From positions 682,001 through 746,000 of the forward strand of contig CAVRKA010000004.1 of assembly GCA_963722175.1 (NCBI GenBank): DNA of 64,000 bases, read 5' to 3'. Under the pieces are notes generated by a model. It did no database searches and was not told where the DNA came from. It worked only from the letters and a program-made list of their open reading frames with translations. The translations under genes were made by a program, and so were the position numbers. This stretch comes from WHSW01 sp963722175 (GTDB taxonomy: Bacteria; Actinomycetota; Thermoleophilia; Solirubrobacterales; 70-9). Shown here piece after piece: positions 42,632 through 51,613 of this stretch. Numbering within the stretch: position 1 is the first letter of the stretch; the number at the start of each line of letters is the position of its first letter.

Positions 42632-43311
42632 AGTGTTACCTCCTCGGCTTTCTCGCCCTCGCCGGATGTCAGGGCGTTGCTCAGGTTCTGGACGGCTTCG
42701 GTGAGGTGCTCGCGAAAGAGCTCCGAGGCGCGGTCGGGGTCGCCGGCCTCGATCGCGGCGAGCAGCTCGGTGTGCTCCGCGGCGACCTGCGAGGGGCGCT
42801 CGTAGTGGGGGCGCAACTGCACCATGCAAAGTTCGATCTCGGCCTCGACGCCGTCGTAGGCGCGGGCGATCCGGGGGCTCGCGGCGGCGTCGATCACGGC
42901 GCGGTGAAAGCGCATGTCCGGCTCGACGACGTCGCGCCAGGGCGCGCCGTCCGGGACCGAGGAGAGGTCGTCGACCGCCTGGCGGGCCCCGTCCGGGACC
43001 CGGCCGGCGGCCATCGCGAGGCGCACGGCCTCGATCTCGAGCGCGGCTCGCAGGCGGAAGGTGTCGAGGATGTCGGCGGCGGTCAGCACCCTCACCTGGA
43101 CGCCTCGGTGGGGCTCGCGGTGGAGCATCCCCTCGGCGATCAGGACCTGGGTCGCGGCGCGGAACGAGTGGCGCGCGATCCCCAGCCGCTCGGCGTACTC
43201 GGCCTCGCGCAGACGGGCGCCGGGCTCGAGCTCGCCGTCGAGGATCAGCTCGCGGAGCACGTTGGCGGCGGCGTCGACGGTCGAGACCGTGTTCAGGGAG
43301 AGCGCTTCCAT
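42628..43311 (-). CDS. GntR-family regulator with FCD domain
   Basis: 227 residues from ATG 43311 (an upstream TTG at 43350 is possible but lies in the operator). Winged helix: DAAANVLRELILDGELEPGARLREAEYAERLGIARHSFRAATQVL region. The FCD ligand domain has ILDTFRLRAALEIEAVRLA, and metal-type His residues in DMRFHRAVIDAA and EHTELLAAI. Members respond to carboxylic or amino acid effectors. It heads the ten-gene operon and has a fitting operator in its own divergent promoter. Confidence 0.9.
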   Translation of the reverse strand: MEALSLNTVSTVDAAANVLRELILDGELEPGARLREAEYAERLGIARHSFRAATQVLIAEGMLHREPHRGVQVRVLTAADILDTFRLRAALEIEAVRLAMAAGRVPDGARQAVDDLSSVPDGAPWRDVVEPDMRFHRAVIDAAASPRIARAYDGVEAEIELCMVQLRPHYERPSQVAAEHTELLAAIEAGDPDRASELFREHLTEAVQNLSNALTSGEGEKAEEVTL

Positions 43312-43338
43312 TCGCCCATTCTCGCACATGTTTGTAGA

Positions 43339-43351
43339 ATTGTGCAACAAT
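43339..43351. promoter_or_regulatory. GntR/FCD operator (ATTGT-GCA-ACAAT)
   Basis: The site ATTGTGCAACAAT is an inverted repeat with a 3-bp spacer and matches the TNGTNNNACNA consensus known for FadR-subfamily regulators. It lies between the divergent gntR and PhoX-like genes, where it can control both. TAGAAT (43335-43340) next to it could be a -10 box. Confidence 0.7.
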
Positions 43352-43386
43352 CCATCGATCAGCAGGCAAAGGAAGGGATTTCCGAG

Positions 43387-44841
43387 ATGACGGCGAGCGC
43401 GTTCACCCGCAGGCAGGCACTAAGGAGCGGCGTCCTCGGGGTCGCCAGCCTCACGATCGCCGACCGGCTGCTCGCGCTCGGCGGCAACAACGAGGCGCTC
43501 GCGGCGATGAAGCCGACCCTCGCCAAGGCCGGCTACGGTGATCTCGTTCACAAGGATGGCGCGAAGCTGGCGCTGCCGAAGGGCTTCGAGTACGTCAACT
43601 TCGACCGTGCCGGGACGCTCATGTCCGACGGCCTGCCGATGCCGACCTGCCACGACGGCACCGGCTACTTCTCCGGCGGCAGGGGCAAGGTCTGGATCGC
43701 CCGCAACCAGGAGGGCTTCCAGGTCGGCCGCGCCCACGGGCCGGTCAACGCCTACGACCCCTATGCCCAGGGCGGGGTCACGGTCACCCACTTCAACACC
43801 AGGACCGGTCAGGTGCTCGGCAACGCGCTCGTCCTCAACGGCACCGACAACAACTGCAACGGCGGGGCGACGCCGTGGGGAACCTGGCTCACCGGCGAGG
43901 AGAACACCGTCGGCGTGGAGCAGGGCTACGGCGCCGAGCACGGCTACGTCTTCGAGGTCGACGCCCGCGCGACCTCAACGGTCGAGCCGGTGCCGATCAA
44001 GGCCATGGGCCGCTTCGTCCACGAGGCCTGCCCGGTCGATCCGAAGACCGGGATCGTCTACCAGACGGAGGACAACGGCGACCCGGGCGACGGCTTTTAC
44101 CGCTACCTCCCGAACCACAAGGGCAAGCTCCACCGCGGCGGCAAGCTGCAGATGCTCGCGATCAAGGGCCGGCCGAAGTACTCGACCCTCAACGACCAGA
44201 CCGTCGGCGAGAAGCTCGAGTGCACGTGGGTCGACATCAAGGACCCGGATCCGAACGGCGCCGACCGCTTCCCGCAGGCCGTCTACATGCAGGGCCGCCA
44301 CGCCGGCGGCGCCAAGTTCAGCGGTCTCGAGGGCGGGACGTTCTCGAAGGGCAGCTGCTACTTCACGGCGTCCGACGGGGGGAACCAGGGCCAGGGTCAG
44401 ATCTGGAAGTACACCCCCGACAACAAGAACTTCAAGCGCGGCACGCTCGAGCTGGTGTACGAGTCACCGAAGCACAGGGTCCTTGCCGGGCCCGATGCGA
44501 TCACCCAGAGCCCGCGCGGCGGCATCCTCGTTTGCGAGGACGGGTCGAGCGAGGACGTTCCCGGCCAGCCGTCGCGGATGAAGTACATCGCGCCGAACGG
44601 CAAGCTCCACGACTTCGGCCGGGTCACGGAGCCGATGCAGCTCCACGATCACATCGCCGCGGACCTGTTCCCGTACAACCCGGAGCGCTGGGACAACCCG
44701 CCCGAGGAGGGGGAGGGCGTCGGTCGCAGCGAGGTCGCCGGCGTCGGCTTCAGCCCCGACGGCAAGTGGCTCTTCTGCCACATCCAGTATCCGGGCGAGT
44801 CGTTCGCGATCACCGGGCCGTGGCACAAGGGCTGGCTCTAG
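43387..44841 (+). CDS. PhoX-like (DUF839) exported protein
   Basis: 484 residues, ATG with GGAAGGGA about 8 nt upstream. An N-terminal RR motif (FTRRQALRSGVLG) followed by a hydrophobic region suggests export by the Tat route. The body is the PhoX/DUF839 beta-propeller (PMPTCHDGTGYF, GGATPWGTWLTGEEN, RFVHEACPVDPKTGIVYQTEDNGD region, GPDAITQSPRGGILVCEDG, HIQYPGESFAITGPW). PhoX enzymes are calcium/iron phosphatases. The activity here is unproven. It is divergent from the GntR operon and likely shares its operator. Confidence 0.85.
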   Translation: MTASAFTRRQALRSGVLGVASLTIADRLLALGGNNEALAAMKPTLAKAGYGDLVHKDGAKLALPKGFEYVNFDRAGTLMSDGLPMPTCHDGTGYFSGGRGKVWIARNQEGFQVGRAHGPVNAYDPYAQGGVTVTHFNTRTGQVLGNALVLNGTDNNCNGGATPWGTWLTGEENTVGVEQGYGAEHGYVFEVDARATSTVEPVPIKAMGRFVHEACPVDPKTGIVYQTEDNGDPGDGFYRYLPNHKGKLHRGGKLQMLAIKGRPKYSTLNDQTVGEKLECTWVDIKDPDPNGADRFPQAVYMQGRHAGGAKFSGLEGGTFSKGSCYFTASDGGNQGQGQIWKYTPDNKNFKRGTLELVYESPKHRVLAGPDAITQSPRGGILVCEDGSSEDVPGQPSRMKYIAPNGKLHDFGRVTEPMQLHDHIAADLFPYNPERWDNPPEEGEGVGRSEVAGVGFSPDGKWLFCHIQYPGESFAITGPWHKGWL

Positions 44842-44854
44842 TAGTTGTTCCCGC

Positions 44855-46210
44855 GTGAGCCTGATCTCGCGTGATCTGATCGGCGACCTGTTCGCGCGCG
44901 AGCGCGAGCGTTTCGCGGCCGAGCATCCGCGCTCGCGCGAGCTTCACGAGCGCGGCAAGGAGTCGCTGCTCTCAGGGGTGCCGATGAACTGGATGACCCG
45001 CTGGCCCGGCGATTTCCCGGTCTTCATGGAGTCGGCGGAGGGGGCCGAGCTGCGCGACGTCGACGGCAACTCCTACGCCGACCTGTGCCTCGGCGACACC
45101 GGGGCCATGACCGGCCACGCGCCGGCAGCGACGGTCGCCGCGGTCAAGGAGCGCCTCGACCGCGGGATCACGGCGATGCTGCCCACCGAGGACGCGCTCG
45201 CGGTCGGCGAGGAGATGCAGCGGCGCTTCGGGCTGCGCGACTGGCAGTTCACGCTCTCGGCGACCGACGCCAACCGCTTCGTGATCCGGATCGCCCGGCA
45301 GATCACCGGCCGCTCGAAGGTGATCGTTCACAACCACTGCTACCACGGCTCGGTCGACGAGACGGTGGCGACGCTGATCGACGGGGAGGTGCGCCCGCGC
45401 GAGGGCAGCGTCGGGCCGCCGGTGGCCGTCGCGGAGACCACCCGGGTGGTCGAGATCAACGACCTCGACGGCCTCGCGCGCGAGGTTGCGCAGGGCGACG
45501 TCGCCTGCATGCTGATCGAGCCGGCGCTGACGAACATCGGCATCGTCCTCGCCGACGAGGGCTACCACGAGCGCGTCCGCGAGCTGTGCACCGAGACCGG
45601 GACGTTGCTGGTGATCGACGAGACCCACACGCTGTGCTGCGGCCCGGGTGGCTACACCGCCGCCCATGGGCTCGAGCCCGACTTCCTGACGATCGGCAAG
45701 CCGATCGGCGGCGGGATCCCGACGGGCGCCTACGGTTTCAGCGCCGAGGTCGCCGACCGGATCCTCGCGGCCACCTTCTGGAAGGAGGCCGACGTCGGCG
45801 GAGTCGGCGGGACGCTGGCCGGAAACGCGCTCTCGCTGGCGGCCGTTCGCGCGACGCTCGCCGAGGTGCTGACCCCCGAGGCGTTCAAGCACATGATCGG
45901 CCTCGCCGAGCGCTTCGAGGCCGCGGTCGCCGAGACGATCGCGGAGCGCGGCCTGCCCTGGTCGATCACCCGGCTCGGATGCCGGGCCGAGTACATGTTC
46001 TCGCCCGCCCGCCCGCGGACCGGAGGCGAGGCGGCGGCCGCGATGGACGATGACCTCGACGCCCTGCTGCACCTCTACATGCTCAACCGCGGCGTCCTGC
46101 TGACGCCTTTCCACATGATGGCGCTGATGTCGCCGGCGACCACCGAGGCGCAGGTCGACCGCCACACCGACGCGTTCCGCGAGGCCACGGCCGAGCTCAC
46201 CGGTGGCTGA
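44855..46210 (+). CDS. Class III aminotransferase, glutamate-1-semialdehyde aminomutase-like
   Basis: 451 residues, GTG start 13 bp after the PhoX-like gene. Signs of the GSA aminomutase group: LCLGDTGAMTGHAP, LSATDANRFVIRIARQITGR, VHNHCYHGSVDET, VIDETHTLCCGPGG, the PLP Lys in LTIGKPIGGGIPTGAYGFS and GGTLAGNALSLAAV. It lacks the hallmark SGTEAT of haem-pathway HemL (here SATDAN), so a role in the amine pathway of the neighbouring operon is more likely than in haem synthesis. Confidence 0.85.
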   Translation: MSLISRDLIGDLFARERERFAAEHPRSRELHERGKESLLSGVPMNWMTRWPGDFPVFMESAEGAELRDVDGNSYADLCLGDTGAMTGHAPAATVAAVKERLDRGITAMLPTEDALAVGEEMQRRFGLRDWQFTLSATDANRFVIRIARQITGRSKVIVHNHCYHGSVDETVATLIDGEVRPREGSVGPPVAVAETTRVVEINDLDGLAREVAQGDVACMLIEPALTNIGIVLADEGYHERVRELCTETGTLLVIDETHTLCCGPGGYTAAHGLEPDFLTIGKPIGGGIPTGAYGFSAEVADRILAATFWKEADVGGVGGTLAGNALSLAAVRATLAEVLTPEAFKHMIGLAERFEAAVAETIAERGLPWSITRLGCRAEYMFSPARPRTGGEAAAAMDDDLDALLHLYMLNRGVLLTPFHMMALMSPATTEAQVDRHTDAFREATAELTGG

Positions 46211-46230
46211 GCCGGTCGCCGGCCGGCGAC

Positions 46231-47763
46231 TCAGCCGAGCAACGAGCCGATCGCGTCGCCTGCCGCGTTCGCCCAGTCGACCAGCGGCGAGGGGATGACG
46301 CCGAAGAACACGGTCGCGGCGGCCGCGAGGGCGGTCAGCCCGAGGATCACCCTGCAGTGGGCGCCCGTGACCTCGGCGTCGGCCTCCTGCGAGCCGCCGG
46401 CGATCGCGGGCGCGGGGCCGCCGGGCGCGGGCTCGGCGCCGGGGCCCATCCAGATCGCCGCGATCACCCGCAGGTAGTAGGCGAGCGAGATCATCGTCCC
46501 GACCGCGATCATCACGCCGAGCCAGGTGTAGTCGGCGTCGACGGCCGTCTCGATCAGGTAGAGCTTGCCGATGAAGCCGACCGTCCCGGGGAGGCCGGCG
46601 AGCGCCAGCATCGAGATCGTCAGCGCCGTCGCCAGCCCGGGGCGCTCGCGAGCGAGCCCCTCGACCGAGCGGATGTCGTCGCCGAACGCGGTCTCGCGCT
46701 CGCGGATCGTGATCACCGCGAACGCGGCCAGGTTCATCAGCGCGTAGCCGGCGAGGTAGAAGACGAGGGCGTTGACGCCGGCCTCGCTCGCCGCCACCAC
46801 CGCGACCATCATGTAGCCGGCCTGGGCGACACTCGAGTAGCCGAGCAGGCGCTTCAGCGAGTTCTGGCCCAGGGCGCCCGCGTTGCCGACCACGATCGAG
46901 ACCGCGGCGAGCGCGGCGAGCGCCGGCTGCCAGTCGCCGGTGGCGGGGCCGAGGGCGACCTCGAAGAAGCGGACCAGGACGCAGAACACCGCCGCCTTCG
47001 TGGCCACCGACATGAACGCGGTGACCGGGGTCGGCGCACCCTGGTAGACGTCGGGCGTCCACTGGTGGAACGGGGCGATCGAGAGCTTGAAGGCGAGCCC
47101 GGTGGCCGCGAGCGCGATCCCGATCAGCAGCAGCGGGTCGTCGAGCACCGAGGTGCCGACCGCGGCGCGGATCCCGGAGAAGTCGGTCGAGCCGGTCGCC
47201 CCGTAGACGAAGGCGAGTCCGTAGAGCAGCGTCGCCGAGCCGAGCGAGCCGATGATCAGGTACTTGAGCCCGGACTCGAGCGACTCCTCGCGCCGCAGCG
47301 CGGCGCCGCAGAGCACGTAGAGCGGGATCGAGAGCAGCTCGAGGGCGACGAAGAACGAGACCAGGTTCTGCGCCTGGGTGATCATCGTCATCCCGAGCAC
47401 CGAGCAGAGCAGCAGGGCCTGGAACTCGCCGTGCCCGCTGGGGCCGAGCGGCCGGTCGAAGGCCTGCTCCCGCCACGACAGCGGGATGCAGAAGGCCGCG
47501 GCGCCGATGCAGATCAGGCTGGTCGTGATCGCGAGGTCGTCGAGCCGCAGGGCGCCGGCGATCAGGTTCTTGTGCGCGCCCCACTGGGCGATCAGCAGCC
47601 CGGCGGCGGCCGCGAGGGTGGCGAAGCCGATGATCGAGACCACGATCCGCTGCTGCTTGCGGCTCCCGAACAGGCCCGCGATCAGCGCCAGCACGATCCC
47701 GCCGGTGAGCGCGATGATCGGCGAGATCCCGGCGTAGTTGATGTCGGGGGCGTTGAAGTCCAT
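46231..47763 (-). CDS. nuoN: NADH-quinone oxidoreductase subunit N
   Basis: 510 residues, mostly membrane, 14 spans expected. Antiporter-like core: VALELLSIPLYVLCG, SGLKYLIIGSLGSATLLYGLAF with the key Lys, FKLSIAPFHQWTPDVYQGAP, LKRLLGYSSVAQAGYMMV and LAGLPGTVGFIGKLYL. One of three proton-pumping subunits. Last gene of the operon. Its ATG shares a base with the nuoM stop. Confidence 0.95.
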   Translation of the reverse strand: MDFNAPDINYAGISPIIALTGGIVLALIAGLFGSRKQQRIVVSIIGFATLAAAAGLLIAQWGAHKNLIAGALRLDDLAITTSLICIGAAAFCIPLSWREQAFDRPLGPSGHGEFQALLLCSVLGMTMITQAQNLVSFFVALELLSIPLYVLCGAALRREESLESGLKYLIIGSLGSATLLYGLAFVYGATGSTDFSGIRAAVGTSVLDDPLLLIGIALAATGLAFKLSIAPFHQWTPDVYQGAPTPVTAFMSVATKAAVFCVLVRFFEVALGPATGDWQPALAALAAVSIVVGNAGALGQNSLKRLLGYSSVAQAGYMMVAVVAASEAGVNALVFYLAGYALMNLAAFAVITIRERETAFGDDIRSVEGLARERPGLATALTISMLALAGLPGTVGFIGKLYLIETAVDADYTWLGVMIAVGTMISLAYYLRVIAAIWMGPGAEPAPGGPAPAIAGGSQEADAEVTGAHCRVILGLTALAAAATVFFGVIPSPLVDWANAAGDAIGSLLG

Positions 47764-49292
47764 CAGTCACCGAGGGGCGCGTAGCCGGTCCAGCCGCGGC
47801 CACCGACGCCGGCCGTCTCCCCCGCGGGCGGGGCGGTCGCGGCCTCGACGGCCGCCGCGGTGGACTTCTCGCCGCGCTCGAGGATCAGCCCGGGCCACAA
47901 CGCCAGCGCGACGATCACGGCGACCAGCGGCGCCAGCACCACCCCGTCGCGCCAGGAGATCTCGCGCGACTCGGCGCCCTCGGGCAGGCGGTTGTGCATG
48001 GTCCGCTGGTACATCCGCAGGCTGTAGAAGGCGGCGAGCGCGATCCCGATCGCGGCGACGAAGGCGAACGCGATCTTCGACTCGAAGACGCCGTTCAGGA
48101 TGTAGAACTCGCCGATGAAGTTGGCGGAGCCGGGGATCGCCAGGTTCGCCATCGCGATGACCAGGAACAGCGCGGCCAGGAACGGCGCCCGCATCGCCTG
48201 GCCGCCCATCTTCGTCACGTCCTCGGTTCTGGTGCGCTCGTAGAGGATCGCGATCACCATGAACACCCCGGCGACGACGAGCCCGTGGTTGACCATCTGC
48301 AGTACGGCCCCGTCGGCACCGTCGGCCCGCAGGCTGAAGATCCCGAGGGTGATGAAGCCGAGCTGGGCGACCGACGAGTAGCCGGCGATCAGCCGCACGT
48401 TGGTCTGCGTGAACGCCATCACCGAGCCGTAGAGGATCGAGGCGAGCGCGATCAGCATGATCAGCTCCTGGAACTCGTTGGTCGCCTCGGGGAAGAGCGG
48501 CAGCGCGACCCGCAGGAAGCCGTAGGCGCCGACCTTGGAGAGCACCGCGGAGAGCAGGATCAGCACGGGCAGCGGCGCCGCCCGGTAGGCGTCGGGCATC
48601 CACCCGTGGATCGGGAAGGCCGGCATCTTGACCAGGAAGGCCGCGGCGAAGAAGCAGAAGATCCACTCCTGGCTGCCGGTCGACAGCAGATGCTGCTGGA
48701 GGACGGGGATCGAGAAGCTGAGCTCGCCCACCGAGTCGGACGCCAGGATCGCGGTCGCGATCGCGCCGACCAGCATCAGCAGCGAGCCGACCAGCGTGTA
48801 GACGATCATCTTCGTCGTCGCCGGGACCCGATTCTCGCCTCCGAACGTCCCGATCAGGAAGAAGAACGGGATCAGCATCAGGTCGAAGAAGAGGACGAAC
48901 AGCAGCAGGTCCTGGGCCATGAAGGCCCCCAGGGCCGCCGTCCCCGCGAGCCCGACGAGGAAGTAGTAGAGCTTGTCGCGCCCGTCGCCCGGCTCGCCGC
49001 GCAGCGCCGACCACAGCGTCGCCGCGAACCACAGCACCGCGGTGAGCAGCACGAGGAAGACGCTGATCCCGTCGACGCCGAGGAAGTAGCGGACGCCGAG
49101 GTCGGGGATCCAGGACTCGTCGACGACGTGCTGGAGGCCGGCGGCGTCGGGGTCGAAGCCGGCGGCGAGCCCGATCGCGAGCCCGAGCGTCACCAGGGCG
49201 CCGACGACGGCGAGCCAGCGCGCGGCGACCCGGGGCGCCAGCAGGATCAGCACCCCGGTGATCAGCGGTGTCCAGAGCAGCACGCTGAGCAT
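47763..49292 (-). CDS. nuoM: NADH-quinone oxidoreductase subunit M
   Basis: 509 residues. Antiporter-like membrane subunit with FFDLMLIPFFFLIGTFGG, FFAAAFLVKMPAFPIHGWMPDAY, RLIAGYSSVAQLGFITLG and NLAIPGSANFIGEFYIL. The first membrane Glu (FFDLMLIP region) and Lys in the broken helix are in place. Starts 13 bp after nuoL. Confidence 0.95.
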   Translation of the reverse strand: MLSVLLWTPLITGVLILLAPRVAARWLAVVGALVTLGLAIGLAAGFDPDAAGLQHVVDESWIPDLGVRYFLGVDGISVFLVLLTAVLWFAATLWSALRGEPGDGRDKLYYFLVGLAGTAALGAFMAQDLLLFVLFFDLMLIPFFFLIGTFGGENRVPATTKMIVYTLVGSLLMLVGAIATAILASDSVGELSFSIPVLQQHLLSTGSQEWIFCFFAAAFLVKMPAFPIHGWMPDAYRAAPLPVLILLSAVLSKVGAYGFLRVALPLFPEATNEFQELIMLIALASILYGSVMAFTQTNVRLIAGYSSVAQLGFITLGIFSLRADGADGAVLQMVNHGLVVAGVFMVIAILYERTRTEDVTKMGGQAMRAPFLAALFLVIAMANLAIPGSANFIGEFYILNGVFESKIAFAFVAAIGIALAAFYSLRMYQRTMHNRLPEGAESREISWRDGVVLAPLVAVIVALALWPGLILERGEKSTAAAVEAATAPPAGETAGVGGRGWTGYAPLGD

Positions 49293-49305
49293 CAGTGAGT
49301 CACCA

Positions 49306-51312
49306 CTAGTTGCTCACCGCCAGGAAGTAGATCCCGAGCGCCGCGAAGCCGCCGACCAGCAGCAGCGCGTAGGCGCGTACGAAGCCCGACTGGGCGCCGC
49401 GGACGATCGACCCGGCGCCCTTGACGACCCCGGTCGCGGTGTCCACGATCCCGTTCACGACGACCCGCTCGAACACCGCGTTCGAGAACCGCCCGATCGC
49501 GATCGCCGGCCGGTAGATGAGCGCGTCGATCAGCTCATCGAAGTACCACTTGTTGAGCAGGAAGGTGTGGATGCGCCGGAAGCGCTCCGCCATCCGCACC
49601 GTCACCCCGGGCCGGCGCACGTAGCAGTGGTAGGCGAACGCGATCCCGATGATCGAGATCGTGCCGCCGATCGCGAGGCCGATCCACGAGTCGGCCGTCG
49701 ATGGCTCCTGCGCGTACAGCGTCGAGCTCTCGAAGGTGCCCTCGAGGAAGGTCGTGATCACGTGGTCCACGCCGGGGACCTGGAGCAGCCCGGCGAACAG
49801 CGCCCCGAACCCCAGGATCGCCATCGCGACGCGCATCGGCCACTCGCGCTCGGCGATGTGGTGCTCCTCGCCGGGGAAGCCGACGTCGACGTCCTCCGCC
49901 TCGCCGGTGTGCGGGTTGGTCGGCTCGGCATGGTGCATGTGACCCTGCTCGAGCTCCTCGGCCTCCTTGCACGGCGCCCCGGCGGTCACGCGGAAGCCGA
50001 TCCGGAAGGCGTAGAAGGCGGTCATCAGCGCCCCGATATAGCCGCCGATCGCGAAGATCCAGTACATCCCGCCGCGGTTGGCGGCGAAGGCGAGGATCTC
50101 GTCCTTGGAGAAGAACCCCGACGTGCCGGGGAAGGCCGCCAGCGCCAGGCAGCCGACGAGCAGCAGGGCCGATGTGAACGGCAGGGCGCGGCGGAAGCCG
50201 CTCATGTCGTCGACGTTCTGGTTGTTGGCCATCGCCGAGATCACCGAGCCGGCGGCCATGAACAGCAGCGCCTTGAAGAAGGCGTGCGCCATCAGCATGA
50301 ACATCCCGCCCGCGTAGGCGCCGATCGCGACGCCCATGATCATGTAGCCGATCTGGCTCATGGTCGAGTAGGCGATGATCCGCTTCAGGTCGGTGACTGC
50401 GAGCGCGATCGTCGCCGCGATCAGCAGCGTCGCCAGGCCGACGAACGCCGCGATGTCGGCGGCGGTCGGGGCGAGCTCGAAGAACGGGAACATGCGCGCG
50501 ATCAGGTAGACGCCGGCGGTGACCATCGTCGCCGCGTGGATCAGCGCCGAGACCGGGGTCGGGCCCTCCATCGCGTCCGGGAGCCAGGTGTGGAACGGGA
50601 CCTGGGCCGACTTCGCGAACGCGCCGACGCAGATCAGCAGGCAGATCGCGATCGCGACGCCCTGGTTGGGCGAGAAGGTCTCGCGGGCCGCGTCGAAGCT
50701 CGCCAGGTAGTCGAACGTGCCGAGCTCGCGGAAGATGAAGAAGGCGGCGAGCACGAGGCCGATATCGCCGACGACGTTGATCACGAACGCCTTCATGCCC
50801 GCCTTGGTCGCGGTCTCGCGCCGGTACCAGTAGCTGATCAGCGCGTAGGAGGCGAAGCCGACGAACGCCCAGCCGACGATCAGGAGGACGAAGTTGCCCG
50901 CGAGGACCAGCAGCAGCATCGAGAAGACGAAGAAGTTCAGGTAGCTGAAGAAGCGCGCGTAGCCGCGGTCGGAGCCCATGTAGGCGAGCGAGTAGAGGTG
51001 GATCAGGGTCGAGATCCCCGTCACCACCAGGCACATGTAGACCGACAGCGGGTCGACGAGGACGTTGAGCTGGATGTCGAGTCCGGCCGCCGAGGCGTAG
51101 CTGTAGAGCGAGTCGGTGAGCTGGCGCTCGTCGACCGGATGGTCGAGCAGTGCCAGCAGCGCCCCGATCGAGCAGGCGAAGGCGAGCGCGATCGCGCCGG
51201 TCCCGATCCAGGCCGGGGTACGGCCGGGCATCGCGCCGCGGCCGAAGGCGATCAGCATGCTCCCGGCCAGCGGGAAGGCGAGGACCAGCCAGGCCCAGGT
51301 CGTGGCGCTCAT
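49306..51312 (-). CDS. nuoL: NADH-quinone oxidoreductase subunit L
   Basis: 668 residues. Typical features: LIVGWAFVGFASYALISYWY, AFFIFRELGTFDYL, FAKSAQVPFHTWLPDAMEGPTPVSALIHAATMV region, LKRIIAYSTMSQIGYMIMG and AFPGTSGFFSKDEIL. The C-terminal part holds the long lateral helix. A His/Glu-rich loop (EEHHIAERE) lies before the last spans. The ATG shares a base with nuoK. Confidence 0.96.
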   Translation of the reverse strand: MSATTWAWLVLAFPLAGSMLIAFGRGAMPGRTPAWIGTGAIALAFACSIGALLALLDHPVDERQLTDSLYSYASAAGLDIQLNVLVDPLSVYMCLVVTGISTLIHLYSLAYMGSDRGYARFFSYLNFFVFSMLLLVLAGNFVLLIVGWAFVGFASYALISYWYRRETATKAGMKAFVINVVGDIGLVLAAFFIFRELGTFDYLASFDAARETFSPNQGVAIAICLLICVGAFAKSAQVPFHTWLPDAMEGPTPVSALIHAATMVTAGVYLIARMFPFFELAPTAADIAAFVGLATLLIAATIALAVTDLKRIIAYSTMSQIGYMIMGVAIGAYAGGMFMLMAHAFFKALLFMAAGSVISAMANNQNVDDMSGFRRALPFTSALLLVGCLALAAFPGTSGFFSKDEILAFAANRGGMYWIFAIGGYIGALMTAFYAFRIGFRVTAGAPCKEAEELEQGHMHHAEPTNPHTGEAEDVDVGFPGEEHHIAEREWPMRVAMAILGFGALFAGLLQVPGVDHVITTFLEGTFESSTLYAQEPSTADSWIGLAIGGTISIIGIAFAYHCYVRRPGVTVRMAERFRRIHTFLLNKWYFDELIDALIYRPAIAIGRFSNAVFERVVVNGIVDTATGVVKGAGSIVRGAQSGFVRAYALLLVGGFAALGIYFLAVSN

Positions 51313-51611
51313 CAGCCCTTCAGCTCCCGGATCGAGTCGACGTCGAGCGTCATCCGGCGGCGGAACATGGCGACGATCAGGCCGAGGCCCACGACCACCT
51401 CACAGGCGGCGACGACCATCACGATCAGGGCGAAGATCTGTCCCTCCTGGTTGCCGTTCGAGCGCGCGAAGGCGACCAGGGCGAGGTTCCCGGCGTTCAG
51501 CATCAGCTCGAGGCAGAGCAGGATGACCAGCGGGCTGCGCCGCAGCAGGACGCCGCAGGCGCCGGTGGCGAATAGCAGAGCGCTCAGGACGAGATACCAA
51601 CTGACATCCAT
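51312..51611 (-). CDS. nuoK: NADH-quinone oxidoreductase subunit K
   Basis: 99 residues, three spans. The conserved membrane glutamates are in LLCLELMLNAGNLALVAF and in VMVVAACEVVVGLGLIVAMF. ATG start 2 bp after nuoJ. Confidence 0.95.
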   Translation of the reverse strand: MDVSWYLVLSALLFATGACGVLLRRSPLVILLCLELMLNAGNLALVAFARSNGNQEGQIFALIVMVVAACEVVVGLGLIVAMFRRRMTLDVDSIRELKG

Positions 51612-51613
51612 GA

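Noticed and set aside
43312..43350. TTG at 43350 as start of the GntR gene
   Set aside because: It would put the start codon inside the operator and add 13 residues with no likeness to the family start.
44972..47803. Minus-strand frame of over 900 codons opposite the aminotransferase and across nuoN
   Set aside because: Both covered genes have strong family motifs in other frames; the long frame reflects GC bias.
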